Assembly (NCBI GenBank): GCA_020466095.1
Contig: CM035807.1
Location: 17,408,985-17,472,984, forward strand
Source: Chlorops oryzae
Lineage: Eukaryota > Arthropoda > Insecta > Diptera > Chloropidae
DNA length: 64,000 nt
Reading direction: 5' to 3'
Shown here: in pieces, positions 45,513-56,929 of the stretch
How the letters are laid out: each line of letters starts with the position of its first letter
How positions within the stretch are numbered: position 1 is the stretch's first letter
Made by a program: the position numbers and the translations under genes
Notes under the pieces: generated by a model
The model's input: the letters and a program-made list of their open reading frames with translations, nothing else
What the model was told of the DNA's origin: nothing
Databases searched by the model: none

Positions 45513-48500
45513 CTTTTCCCCCGTCCAAAAACTGCTTTAAAATAGTATCAACTCAAATGGCTTCTTGTATAATCGAATTTTCTCCTCTTATACTCCTTCC
45601 CCCCCGATCAAAATCGTGTAACACCATAGCAAAAAATCCATTATCTGAAAACTTTGTTCTTATATTCCACCTCCAAAGCTTGTCGCTATTGAGAAATTGA
45701 CTATTTTTATCACTGTGCTCCAATTTCGAAACTATGGCAAAGAAAAATGAACCGAAAAAGAACAACAAAAAAAAAATGTCACAAAAGCTGCAGCAAAACT
45801 CATCTATTCTTTACAGCCAAGCTGGTCGATAGTTTGGCGCCTAAATATAGAGGAAGCAGTGTTCTACCGGAGCACGCACACTGCCTGCCAGCAGGACGGC
45901 ATGGTAACATAAAACCACATGCATAAATACACACACTTTTGGAGTGCACTTTTTATATAAATAGAGACAGAAAAGTGTCACACAACAAAAAAAAAAAAAA
46001 AAAAATTAATCACAACAAAAAGGTGAGCAAAAGAAAAGAAAAAAAGAATCTTTCGCCTCAGCTTGTAACATCCTGTTCCGGTTTTCTTGCCACATTACGA
46101 CTTCAACGTTACAACTCTCAGGCTGCTCAGTGCCTCTGCCAAATATCCTTTCATTTAAGCACATGCCAGCTAAGAGAGACACTGACGGGCGCCAGAAGGC
46201 AGCACACACAACGCGAAGAACAAAAAAAAAAAATACAAGAACGAAAAACCAAGAGAAAAAAAAAGAAGCGAAAATTGTCAAAAGCTCTTCATTCGTTCAT
46301 CGTCCTGACGACTGACGACACATGTCTGCAATTTTGGCTTTCAGTCATTCTCATTCGCTTCGTGCTCCTTCTTTCCCCGCAATTCGTTTCAGCAGCTGCA
46401 GCTCCGTCCGGCTATCGATTAGTAAGTCAGTCTCCTCCGATTGTTGCAGTTTTTAAGCTCAAAAAAAATAAAGAATGAAAAATAAAAAATAAAATCGCAA
46501 AAAAAAAGAAGGAACGAAAAAACTTTGCCTGCAGCCGTTTCCTGATGGCACCCAACGATACCAAATCGTTTTCTGATTTGACCTTAATATTCGCATATTG
46601 AATTTTTTCGGCATTTTCTCTTCGCTCTTCGCTTCTTTATGTTTCGTTCTCTCTCTCTCTCTTTTTCTTCCATTCTTGCAAGGTGTAAACTTGCATCAGT
46701 GTCCTTATGCCCTTTGAAGATGGCACGTTTCTACCAGTTAAGCTGCAGAAGGTCTTTTTCTTTCGTCCATCTCCATCTCCCCTTTCTCTGCTCGTTTTTT
46801 TTTTTTTTTTTGACGATGATTACTTTTAGTGTTCTGAGAGCGTTTTGAACTCGTCTACTTCCGGTTGGCAGCAGTATCAGGAGAATCCTCTTGTGAAACT
46901 CGTAGGTATTTGCACTCGTATCTGTCATGTCTACAGGTATTCCGAACATTTTTTCCCAAGTTATTTTAAAAGGGTTTTGCAGGTTTTTCTTTTAGGATTT
47001 CTTATTAAAAAATATTTTATAGTGAATTTGGGCACCCCTGTCTCAAATGCCTTCGTCCTTGCATTGTCCTCTTCGTCGTCGTAGTTCTCTCTCTCGCTCT
47101 CGCTCTTATTGTGGTTTTCTTCGGTGTCTACAATTGCCCACTTAAGTGTCGTTGTATTCTTCTGATATTGTTCATGTTTTCGCTTGTTCGACTGTGTATG
47201 TCCTCAGGCCTTTTCTTTTCCCTTTTTTATTTTGTATCTAAGATATTCTCTCTCTCTCTATTTTTTTGCTGTACTCTTGTTCTTGTCTATCTTATATCTT
47301 CGTTGCAGTTCGTTGGTCTTTTCTGTCTTTTGAAGTTTTTGTTAATGTTCTATGTATTGTATCCTTAAGATACTTCCAAGTTTGCTCCTTTTGTCTGGTT
47401 TTGTCTCATGTGAATCGTATGATTGATGATTTAAATGATTTGTACAAATATTTTATAAGGCTTAAGAGATGAAAAATGTTTTCTGCTTTGAAGCGAAACA
47501 GATTGAGAAATTGATTTTTTTTTATACTCTTGGTGGGGGGCTTTCAAATGGAGCAAGAAATGTTGCAAAGGATGTGCACTGAAGTAAGATTTAATAGAAA
47601 ATATTTAACATATTTCTTCTGTTGAGTCACCAAAAGCGATGGTATCGATTCTTAAACTGTTATCGATATGGAATTCATGTCTCTTCATGGAATTAAAAGA
47701 GGTACATGTGCGTTATAAGACAAGACTGCTTGCCCTTAGAGTATTTTGCTTCGCTAAGAAAGAGTCTCCGAACGTTCTGCGATCCTTTTCAGCATAAAGT
47801 GGATATCAGATAATCCCGTCCCTAGCTATTCCGACATGAATATTATTCAGGTGGTCCCATGGAAATCGACTGGATATTGAAAAATGTGCTTAGGATCTTA
47901 TTATCCGATCCGTACGTTGGATTACAAGGTACTCTTTTGTTCAAAATTCCGGACTATCAGGGTTCTAAGGCAGCGTTTTATAGTCCAAAAACTTCGGTAG
48001 TTCGGCACTGCCCTTCAAAACGTTTGTTGTAGTACTATATTCTCGTCTTTTGTCGCCCAAAAATACGATTGTCAAAGAAACGATAACTCGCTGAAAACCC
48101 GCTCATCATTGGTCAGCATTACGAGTCCCAATGAGAATCCATATAAGGACCTTCATGCAGCGTGACTCTTTAATTTATGGAGTAAATTAGAAGACAAACA
48201 TATATTGAACATTTTTTTTATCGAATCAATATAAAATGTACTTTGTGGAATAATTCTATTAATCGATATTTGTTCAATTTTGCCATCTCCAGAAGAAATT
48301 GAAAATTTTCCCTTTAAACATTTGCGAATATGCTTCTCATTAAGGGTCGAAACTTTGAGCAATTCTAGCTAATTATATTAATTAATTCGTATATTGAAGA
48401 GCGGAAAGTTCCTATTTAAACTTTAATTGGAAAAATCTTCTTTAAATAATATTCTTAATTATATTAATTTCATTGGCCATGTAAAGCGCTTTAACTGAAA

Positions 48501-48690
48501 ATGAGTTTGTTGACCTATTTTCCTGATTGCTTGCTGCGTCGTCTATGGGAAGATTGATTGCATTTCATTGAACCTTGATTGCAATGGAAAGTACTTCAAA
48601 CCATATTGATATGCTATTTATAAATATTTGCTATTTTGTTTAATTTAATGCCAATATCAATTAAAATTGAATTTTCATTTCCTCTCTATT
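45513..48690. other. Long non-coding stretch, probably intron
   Basis: There are purine-rich (46000-46500) and pyrimidine-rich (46560-47470) zones without recognisable exons. If the 48695 exon or splice site is real, this is intron of a plus-strand gene. Confidence 0.4.
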
Positions 48691-48694
48691 CTAG

Positions 48695-48746
48695 GTAAGT
48701 GTCCAATTGAGTCCATTGGGAAATTTAATAATTCGACATGTCAATG
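48695..48746 (+). other. Candidate 52-bp exon or recursive splice site
   Basis: A pyrimidine tract and acceptor (TTTCCTCTCTATTCTAG) are followed directly by GTAAGT at 48695, the juxtaposed AG|GTAAGT pattern of fly recursive splice sites. Alternatively the 52 bases to 48746 form an exon ending at a strong donor (AATG|GTGAGT), followed by a 72-bp intron and an acceptor (AACATTCAG, 48817-48818). Two frames are open. One reads VSVQLSPLGNLIIRHVN and then reaches a stop 5 codons into the next exon. The other reads KCPIESIGKFNNSTCQW and continues as GHLRLNTIIVMEKLIEFRCS. Neither protein is recognised. Confidence 0.4.
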
Positions 48747-48949
48747 GTGAGTGAATGTGTGAGTTTCAATTGAAGTGTGAGATTCTTTTTGTATATTTTT
48801 ATATTAAATAACATTCAGGGGACATCTCAGATTGAATACGATAATTGTAATGGAAAAGTTAATTGAATTTCGGTGCAGCAGAACGGGAAAGCCATTTTGG
48901 AAAGCCTGGGCCGTTGAAAAAGTTCAGTACCAGGGAAAATCTATTTTTT

Positions 48950-49518
48950 TTACTTTCTACTTTCTTTCTTTTTTATTCTCTCTCTTCTCTCTCTCTCTTT
49001 TTCTCTCCCTTCTTCTTTCTCTCTTTCTTTCTCTCCTTCTCCTTTCTTTCTCTCTCTCCTTTTCTTTTCTCTTTTTTCTCCTTTCTTCCTCTCCTTTTTC
49101 TCTCTTCTCTCTCTCCTTTCCTCTTCTCTCCTTTTCTCTCTCTCCTTTTCTCTCTCTCTCCTTTTCTCTCTCTCTCTCCTTTTCTCTCTCTCTCCTTTTT
49201 CTCTCCTCTCTCTCTCCTTTCTCTCTCTCTCTTTCTCTCTCTCTCCTTTTCTCTCTCTCTCCTTTTCTCTCTCTCTCCTTTCTCTCTCTCTCTCTCCTTT
49301 TCTCTCTCTCTCTCCTTTTCTCTCTCTCTCTCTCCTTTCTCTCTCTCTCTCTTTCTCTCTCCTTTTTTCTCTTCTCTCTCTCTCCCTTTCTTTCTCTCTT
49401 TCTTCTCTCTCCTTTCTTTTCTCTCTCTCTTTCTTTTCTCTCTCTCTTTTCTTTTCTCTCTCTCTTCTCTTTCTTTCTCTCTCTCTCTCTCTCTTCTTCT
49501 CTTCCATTTCTTCACTAC

Positions 49519-49552
<34 letters not shown>

Positions 49553-50045
49553 CTTCTTCTCCTCTCGCCGTTCTTCTCCTCTCATTTCTTCTCTCTCTAT
49601 TTTCTTCTCCCTCTGATTTCTTCTATCTCTGCTTTCCTTCCTCTCTTCTCTCTCTTCTCTATTTTCTATCTCCTCTCTCTTCCCTCTTCTCTCTTCTTCT
49701 ATCTTCTATTATCTCTTTTCTATTTTTTCTTTCCTACCTCTTCTCTCTCATCACTCGCCCCTATCTCTTTTCATCCCTCTTTCCTCACGCTCCCACTTCT
49801 GCTCTCTCTCCATATTCTCTTATTTCTCTATCTCTCGCGTCCACTTTCCACTCGCAACCCTTCTCAATTCTCTCCTTATACTCTTTTATCCGCTTACTAC
49901 CGTCTCTCTCACCATACTTTTTTATCTCTTTCTTATTTCTACTCTCTCTTTTTCTCTATTCTACCTTATCCCTCTCACCTATTCTCTCACCCCTCTCTCT
50001 TCTCCGTACCAACTTTCTTCTCTCTCTTCTGTCTCCCTTTAACTC
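48950..50045. repeat. 1.1-kb CT-rich polypyrimidine tract
   Basis: The plus strand is almost pure C and T for about 600 bp (CTCTCTCTCC and TTTCTTTCTC mixtures), then grades into TC-rich sequence with rising A and G to about 50045. Two long plus-strand frames (over 400 codons of Ser/Leu/Phe) and minus-strand Arg/Glu frames come from the repeat. The purine strand gives GAGA-factor-like sites. Confidence 0.95.
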
Positions 50046-53000
50046 AAGTCTCAAGTCTTCATTCTAAGCATACTAGCATCTTGCTTTTCTCTAAAACAAA
50101 ATATTCGAATGCCAATAACTAATCATTTTTATTTAATGTGAATTATCTCAATTGATACTCTGTAATGTTGAAGATTTCAAAATGAAAGCCAAATCTTTTT
50201 TTTTTTTTCAATTGACCCTCTTGGCAATCACTTCGACTTTTCTTTCGAAATCATCATCATCAATAACCATAATGCACACTGTGCAGTCAAAATGCAGCTC
50301 TTCAATAAAAAAAACGAAAACTTCTGTCATCGCCAGCTCTAATCGTTTTTGAACCTGATCAATGAAGCGTTTTTTTCTTTTATTCGAATCGCAATTGGAG
50401 CGTTGAACATAAAATAAGAGAATAAACTAGACAAGAACTCGCTTTCAAGAGATTTCATTCATTTTCTTTTGATTATTTCAAATAAATCAAATTTATTTAT
50501 GTCTAATCGAAAATAGGAGTAAATACAAAAAATCGAAATACATGATTGATTTATCGCCACATTGTTTTGGGGTCTTCGTTTGATGATGGCTTTAGGTTCT
50601 TTTAAGAAATGAAATGAGCTTTTCTCCTTCTATATGGCAGGAAACAGATATAACAATAAAAATAATAACAAATGGTTTATAATTGAATTAACTTCACTCT
50701 ATCTCTGCCTCCCTCTCTCTGTCTGTCTTTCCGGCGCTGCTGCTTTCGCAATCCATTCTATCCACTCAAAAGGAAATGGTCATTCCGCATTGCTTGATCA
50801 AGCTTATCGGCGAAATCGTTCAACCACAACATCCCCCTGAATTGAAAACGTCTTATGTATATCTTTCTTTTTATATGAATATACACAAACATATATATAA
50901 AATATTTTTTTTTACTTTTTGCCATTGGTTTTGTTACCTGAATATGGTATTGTGCTTTTTCGGTTCTCCTTTGGTCAAAATATTCTTCACTCTACTCGCA
51001 AGCCCCCTAATCTCTTTCTTCATATTTATTTGCTTTCTTCATTCAAGTATTTAATAATAGGCTTCGTACTTAGCTCTGCTGCTCCCAAAGTCGATCTTTT
51101 TCTTTATTTTGACTTTCGAAAATAAACTGCTAGGCTTACCTTATGTGCCCTCGAGTCGAATCGAGACGAGGCGAGACGAGACGATATGAGAAATCCAGTT
51201 AAAAGAGCATGCAAGACGTTCATTTGATAACCATATTTTTCTACCGATTAAATTTTATTAAAAAAAAAAAAAAAAAAAAAAAAATCATTTCTATGTGTAA
51301 GTCCAATGGCCCTTGGCAACAGAACCTCACTGCCAGATTGTTGAGACTTATTTCTAACACCGTCTCGAAAGCTGAAGGTTCTGACTTAACTGCCTTTTCA
51401 CAAAAAGATGAATAACTTCATGATGTTGATGTATGATGGTTAGCACATTGTATCCGAAGCAAGAAAATGCTAGAGAAAAATTATAGGAATTAACATTTAA
51501 CATTTGAAAAATCTTACGCACGAAGGCATTTGTTCGAATGTTTTGACACTCCATAAAAAAGGCCATGAAGAGATCGTTAAAGCGACCGTTTAAGCTCTTG
51601 TGTAATGTGCGCATGCGCAGCTTGGAATTTCTTTTTGTTTGCCGTTGCGTTGTCGTTGTTGTTGGTTGTACGTGAATTTCTAAGCCCGCTTATATGCGAA
51701 CGTGCAAACGAAACTTGGCCAGAAAGAAAATTGCATTGATGGCGATTATTTTCACCGTTGCTCGATTGTTTGAAGGATAAAAATGCAAGTCAGGCATTGC
51801 AAATTATTTTGGTAAGGCGAAAGGCATTCAAAAGAAAAATATTCATTTAACTAAAAAGAAAAAGAAAATAAATTTCCATTAATTTTTATTCAACTTTCGT
51901 GGTCTTTGATCTTTCGGCTACCCAATGTTTACAGTGACAAAAAAAAAAGAAACTCATTAATGTGTCATTAAATTTTCCTTTTGACATTTATTTTTCTCTT
52001 TTTTTTCTACCCACTTGAAGTACTATTTTTGGGTCAAATTTAATATTTTTTTTGTATCAAAAACCTCACTAACTCTTTTCTATGCTTCCCTTTTATTGTA
52101 AGCCAAAAAAAGAGTGCTCCTTCCACCCTTTGTTTCTTTGCCGGTATTAGCTTTTACACCGCAATAAATTATGACATTACTATACGAGCTATGGAATTTT
52201 TTTTTTACTCCAGCGGTAATTGCATGACTCCGATTCGAAGGTCAATGGGAATTTGAAAGTCGGGGAATGTTATACCGGGGAAATGTGTTGCGGTCGAACA
52301 TCAAACATCAAAGGGAGGGGAAAAAAAGATAAAAGAAGAGATCAAAAATATGGGAACCGATTTAATAAATAAGAGCTTTCACGTGTTCACAAAAAAAAGT
52401 ATGCGAACGAATGGATGAGGGGGAAATGGAAATGTAAAAAGAATTTTTATTTATTTTTTTAAATTTTTTTAAAATTTTTTAAATATTTTTTTTTAGTTTT
52501 TTTATATTTTTTTATTTTTTTTATATTTTTTTAAATATTTTTTTATATTTTTTTAGTTTTTATTTTTTTAAATTTTTTATATTTTTTTAAATAATTTTTT
52601 TTAAATACTTTTTTTTTAAATACTTATAATTAAAAACCCCCAAAATGACGTAATAATTTCTTGGTTGTAGCATTTTGCCCGTAGACATGGTAACGAAACA
52701 CACGAAACAATTCTAAACTGCTGCCTGTTTGCCTTGCAAACGATTGAAGATACAAATTAAGCCTGAATATTACTGCTATTGTCGTCTTCGACAAACAAAT
52801 GTACACGAGCTACAATTGTAAATACAGTATTACCTTACAAACAGAAACCCAAGATAAAAGTATTCCAGGCAACAAACCTGACAGACAACGTAGTGTAATT
52901 TGCTTAAGTATTTAATCCCGTCTATCACATGTGATACTTTAGGCTAACTTAAAATTAGGCTTACAGTTTATTTAGGTAGAAACATTTTTCGCACATTTTT

Positions 53001-53640
53001 TAAAGTGACTAATTCAAGAGATAACTGTATTTAATTCGAGACATTTAATTTTTTTGTGCGGCCTTACGAAAACATACATATTCTGTTGTTGCGAAGAGGT
53101 CAATTTACTAAAAAGGGAGTACCTACTTAGGTAGGTACTGCCTACACTCTGGCAACACGGAGGGAGCTAAATAGAAATTTACAATATTACATCGATGAAA
53201 ATCAACTAGACCCAGAGAGTGACAATGAAGTCTAGGAGAAAAGCAATCAAAAGGAGGCTTCTTTCGGAAATCTTAACAAATGCAGTTGAAGACAGGACGT
53301 TCTATACATTCTAGAAGTTGTTGTTTACCAAAATTTTGGTAATTGGAAGTGAAACTATAGGGCATTCATACCTACAGTTTAGAGTTGCATTAATCAATTC
53401 GAGGCTAGAAAATTGCCTAGAGAAGTCTTGTGATTAGCTAGATTTGCCACAATATAGATAAATCTAGGCTGGGTCTAGACAGGCCCTGGACTAGCAAATC
53501 TTGACTCGAACACAGGCATATCTTGGCCCTACTTTGGCGCTGGGTACAATCGCCCCTATATTGGTGATGACCAGAGATGCCCGCGGAGCAAGCTTCGGAG
53601 CATTGAGAGAAAATGCAAGCTGAGAAATCGAAACCTGTTT
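50046..53640. other. Non-coding stretch with AT-rich runs
   Basis: No supported exon. It holds an A22-type run at 51261-51283 and a 180-bp T-rich/TTTAAA low-complexity tract at about 52445-52625. It also holds a palindrome-like AGTACCTACTTAGGTAGGTACT at about 53120, and the first copies of a dispersed CTAGACAGG motif from about 53205. Confidence 0.5.
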
Positions 53641-53648
53641 AGTCTGAC

Positions 53649-53827
53649 CATATAGAACTATAGCTGCAACTTCGGCCAAATTTTGGCGCGTTATGGCATG
53701 ATTTGGTGAAAAAGTTCAACTGTGGTGAACCACGCCATAAGCCGAATGTTGTGGTGAGCCACGTAATAGTAAGTGTGGTGTACCACGTAATAGTTTTTGG
53801 CCGAAGTTGCAGCTATAGTTCTATATG
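53649..53827. mobile_element. Young MITE: perfect 32-bp TIR, 8-bp TSD AGTCTGAC
   Basis: The terminal 32 bases (53649-53680 and 53796-53827, starting CATATAGAACTATAGCTGCA) are perfect inverted repeats. AGTCTGAC is perfectly duplicated at 53641-53648 and 53828-53835. The 115-bp middle holds three small palindromes, GTGGTGAACCAC, GTGGTGAGCCAC and GTGGTGTACCAC. An 8-bp TSD with ends starting CAT and about 31-32 bp long would fit a P-element-type MITE; hAT is the other 8-bp option, but the end does not fit YARNG. Confidence 0.9.
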
Positions 53828-53835
53828 AGTCTGAC

Positions 53836-55492
53836 ATTAGGCAGCGAACGAGCAAGACCTATGTCGGATGAAGCAAAAAGAGAGAACTGAAAAAGGCGAA
53901 AAACGTTCTTCAGTGCAATGCGCACACACACTATCGCAAGCTTTCAATGTAGTGGTGGGCATCCCTGGTGATGACCTTAATAATCTAGACAGGGCTCATT
54001 TAATTTGCTCTAAGTAAAACCAGGAGAGAAAATTCCATCCTGGCGTCATCGTGGGCCTAGTTAGTGCCGCCTCTTTAGTGATCCTCTTAGGAAAAATCTA
54101 GACAGTACCTCGCTTGATTTTACTAGTTATAGCCTGTGTACGAGTATGAGTGAATTTTACTTCCGAGAGAGAAAATTTGAGACAAATTTTTTTTTTTATA
54201 ATTCTCACTTAGTTTAAATTCGTGGAAATATAAAGGTGTACTTGGGGGTGTTGAACGTCAGCTTTGCGCAGAGGTGATATTGTAGCCAATGAGGTTCTGA
54301 CGAGGTGCGATGGCTGAGGCTAATCTAGATAGGTCCTAGACAGAAGTTTCTAGCTGCGTCGATTCTAACCAAAGTATTAACAAATTAGCAAGTACCCAGC
54401 TAGACTTTACTGAGCAGTCCCAAGATATAAATTAGGCAAATCTAGCCAGGGCCCTTGCAATACTTTCCAGCCGGGAAGTGTTGATATTATTCCTTTTAAT
54501 TGACAGGATACATTTGAATATTGTACATATTTAAGCGGCCTATTAAGAGGGTGACAAACTGATTCAATTGTGCCTGGTCAGGGTGTAGTTGACGACTAGT
54601 CAGAATTACTACAGGGCTGCCACACAATTAATACTTTACATACTTATTTGGTATTAATAAGGCATTATTATGTAATTCTATTTCAATTATTTCAATTCGA
54701 TTAAATTTCTTGGACTTTTGATTGAATGAAAGTTAAAACAAAAGAAAGCATAAGGACATTCAAAAAGTCACAGGCTATAAAAAAATATCATAATTAATAC
54801 GAACAAAAATTAAGGCGGTTCAAACGCCACGCGCCCATATTTCCTACGCAAGGTGTTTAATTAAAGCAATTCATTTTGGTTTTGACATTACGTGATTCAT
54901 TACCATTTCCAATGTGGATAGAGAAATCTGTAAAGCAGCAGATTTTCTCCTCAAACCATTAACTGCGGGAAGCCCACAAACCGAAAGTGAGTCAACGGAT
55001 GAGAACATTGACCTCAGAAGTACCGACTCAAGAAAATTGAAACCACCCAATGAACATGTCAGGAATAAAATTTTTTGTGTTACTCTCTGAGAGTAACAAA
55101 AATCCATTGCCTGACGCATGTTCTTCATCATTAGATGGCGCTTCAGTTTGGCAATTCTTCGCAACGTGCGATTTTAACGATTGAAAAAATTGATTGAATT
55201 TTTTCTGTCATCAGGGATATTCAAAAGAAAATTAAAATGCCTCTGAAAACTTCGACAGCGAAGATTTCAGAATTCAAAATTTCGCGGACTGAGTGAGTAA
55301 ACCCGGTTTTCAAGAATACCTAAATTCAAAATTTAAAGATGCAACAACTTTCGACCTTTTGCACTGTTCTAGTGAATACCCCTATTCTTAAATTATTCCG
55401 TTCGTAGGGTATGGAGAAAAGCTTCCGATACCATAGCGAATTGTAAATTGTAAAATTTAATTAAAATGGGCGGTGGGAATCGCGAGAAGAAT
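53836..55492. other. Region with a dispersed CTAGACAGG motif and a coding-like patch
   Basis: Variants of AATCTAGACAGGGCCT recur near 53461, 53983, 54096, 54322 and 54434 without fixed spacing, possibly a worn tandem or dispersed repeat. At about 54893-55090 one plus-strand frame is open with mixed polar composition (for example ADFLLKPLTAGSPQTESEST), but the minus strand is open over the same bases (54871-55164) and no splice sites fix either. No domain is recognised. Confidence 0.3.
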
Positions 55493-55714
55493 TCAAAGAA
55501 CTAAAAAAAAGAAAGAAGTATAAAAAGAAGAATATCGCATAACATGTGCTCCTGAGCTCTCATATTCTCCGAAGAACTGTCGACAAATGAAAGCAAAGAA
55601 TGCTAAAAAATATTTTAATAAAACATGTTGAATAAAACAGGAAAGCATAAAATGCAAGCATCTTGCCTGCCTGTAGCATGAACCATGACTTATTGCCAAG
55701 CTATGCGTCCCATC

Positions 55715-55795
55715 ATCATCATCGTTATTGTCATCGCCATCATCATGATCATCGTGATCATCATCACCGTCATCCATCGTCATCGTCATCGTAGT
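55715..55795. repeat. (CAT)n-type trinucleotide microsatellite
   Basis: Imperfect ATC/CAT/CGT triplets run for about 80 bp. Asp-rich (minus) and Ile-rich (plus) frames through it are artefacts. Confidence 0.92.
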
Positions 55796-56367
55796 TCAAG
55801 CAGAAGCACAAATATGTCGGTGGCGCGGGTGCCATCGACTGTCCTACAAACAGACATCAAATGCATTACAACATGAAGAACAATAAAAATGTATGAAGGT
55901 AGAGGACGGGCGCGCGCTCTGTATGATGAAACGGTATGAAGCGGTTCCATTATGACTGAAGCGGCTGTGCATTTACAGCACGCTATATTCTTTCGATAAA
56001 GTGATTAAAGATAAAAGAATTCGCCGGAGAGAGGAACGAGTCAGAGAAGCAGAGTGCATGCACGGACGGACGGACGGACGGATGAATGGATGAGTCTGGG
56101 TCTTGAAATTGAAGGTAAAGGTGACTGCAAACTAACGTGAAATTGGCAGCTTGATTGCGCTTCTATATACACAAAAGAAAATTGATTTAAAAAAAAACAC
56201 ACGTTGAGCAGAGACATGTGGTGGGCCAGAATGCTTTCCGATTGATTCTCTTTTGATTTCTCATTGATTTATTTTTATTTCATTTTTTAAATATATTTTT
56301 TAATTTTTTTATATATTTTTTATTTTTGTTTTTTTGCTTGTTACGTTTTTGGATGTTTTTGTTTTAG

Positions 56368-56466
56368 TGTGTGAGGTCAGTTTGGAGGAAGTTGAGGCTG
56401 ACCACAATCGTGTGAGAATTTTGAAAAGTCAAAATGATCAACGGAAGATGGACGAAGTGGTGGAAA
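56368..56466 (+). CDS. Unrecognised 99-bp internal coding exon
   Basis: A pyrimidine-rich tract and acceptor (GTTTTTGTTTTAG at 56366-56367) lead into 99 bases that are open in one frame: CEVSLEEVEADHNRVRILKS, then QNDQRKMDEVVE. They end at a donor GAAA|GTAAAT (56466/56467). Both borders are phase 1, so the exon is symmetric and could be skipped without a frameshift. The composition is charged and helix-prone, perhaps coiled coil, and GC is higher than in the flanks. I do not recognise the protein. Neighbouring exons are not visible, so it probably sits between long introns. Confidence 0.5.
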
Positions 56467-56929
56467 GTAAATTTTTTTTTTTTCAATTTTAATGAGCTCA
56501 ATATTTTGATAAAAGAATTTTCCCGCTTAATTTAAATGCTTTAAATAATTAATTCGCATATTTGAAGTATGACTTCCCCGTCGAACAAATATGTTGCAAT
56601 ATTTTTTTTATCACTTCCAGTTCAGTTCAATTCGAGCTTTCCAAAAATTGTTGAAATAATTTTTTTTTTTCTTGTTCAACAAAAGTTATCAACTGTTTAA
56701 CTAATCTCGTTATGCAATGTTAAAATGCGTCGTATTTGCTTTTCTCTTGAAGTCACCTAAGTAAACTTTAAATGAAATATGTATGACGAAGAGAAAAATT
56801 GGACTTTCCCCCAAAACAAAATTTTTGCAACTTTCTTCTTAACAACAAAGTGTGCCTTTATTTGCTCCGGGTGCGTCAAACTTATGATAATTTTCGCCAC
56901 ACAAATTTTTTATGTGATCGCCATATTTT

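Noticed and set aside
45237..45700. Lys/Asn-rich frames of up to 123 codons
   Set aside because: They run through the poly-A/CAAAA tract; composition alone explains them.
48832..50122. Two overlapping plus-strand frames of over 400 codons, Ser/Leu/Phe-rich, and minus-strand Arg/Glu frames
   Set aside because: They are produced by the CT repeat; all frames are open because stop codons are rare in pure CT sequence. Only the first 40 codons of the 48832 frame have mixed composition.
55493..55876. Asp-rich and Ile-rich frames on opposite strands
   Set aside because: Both are driven by the CAT/ATC microsatellite at 55715-55795.
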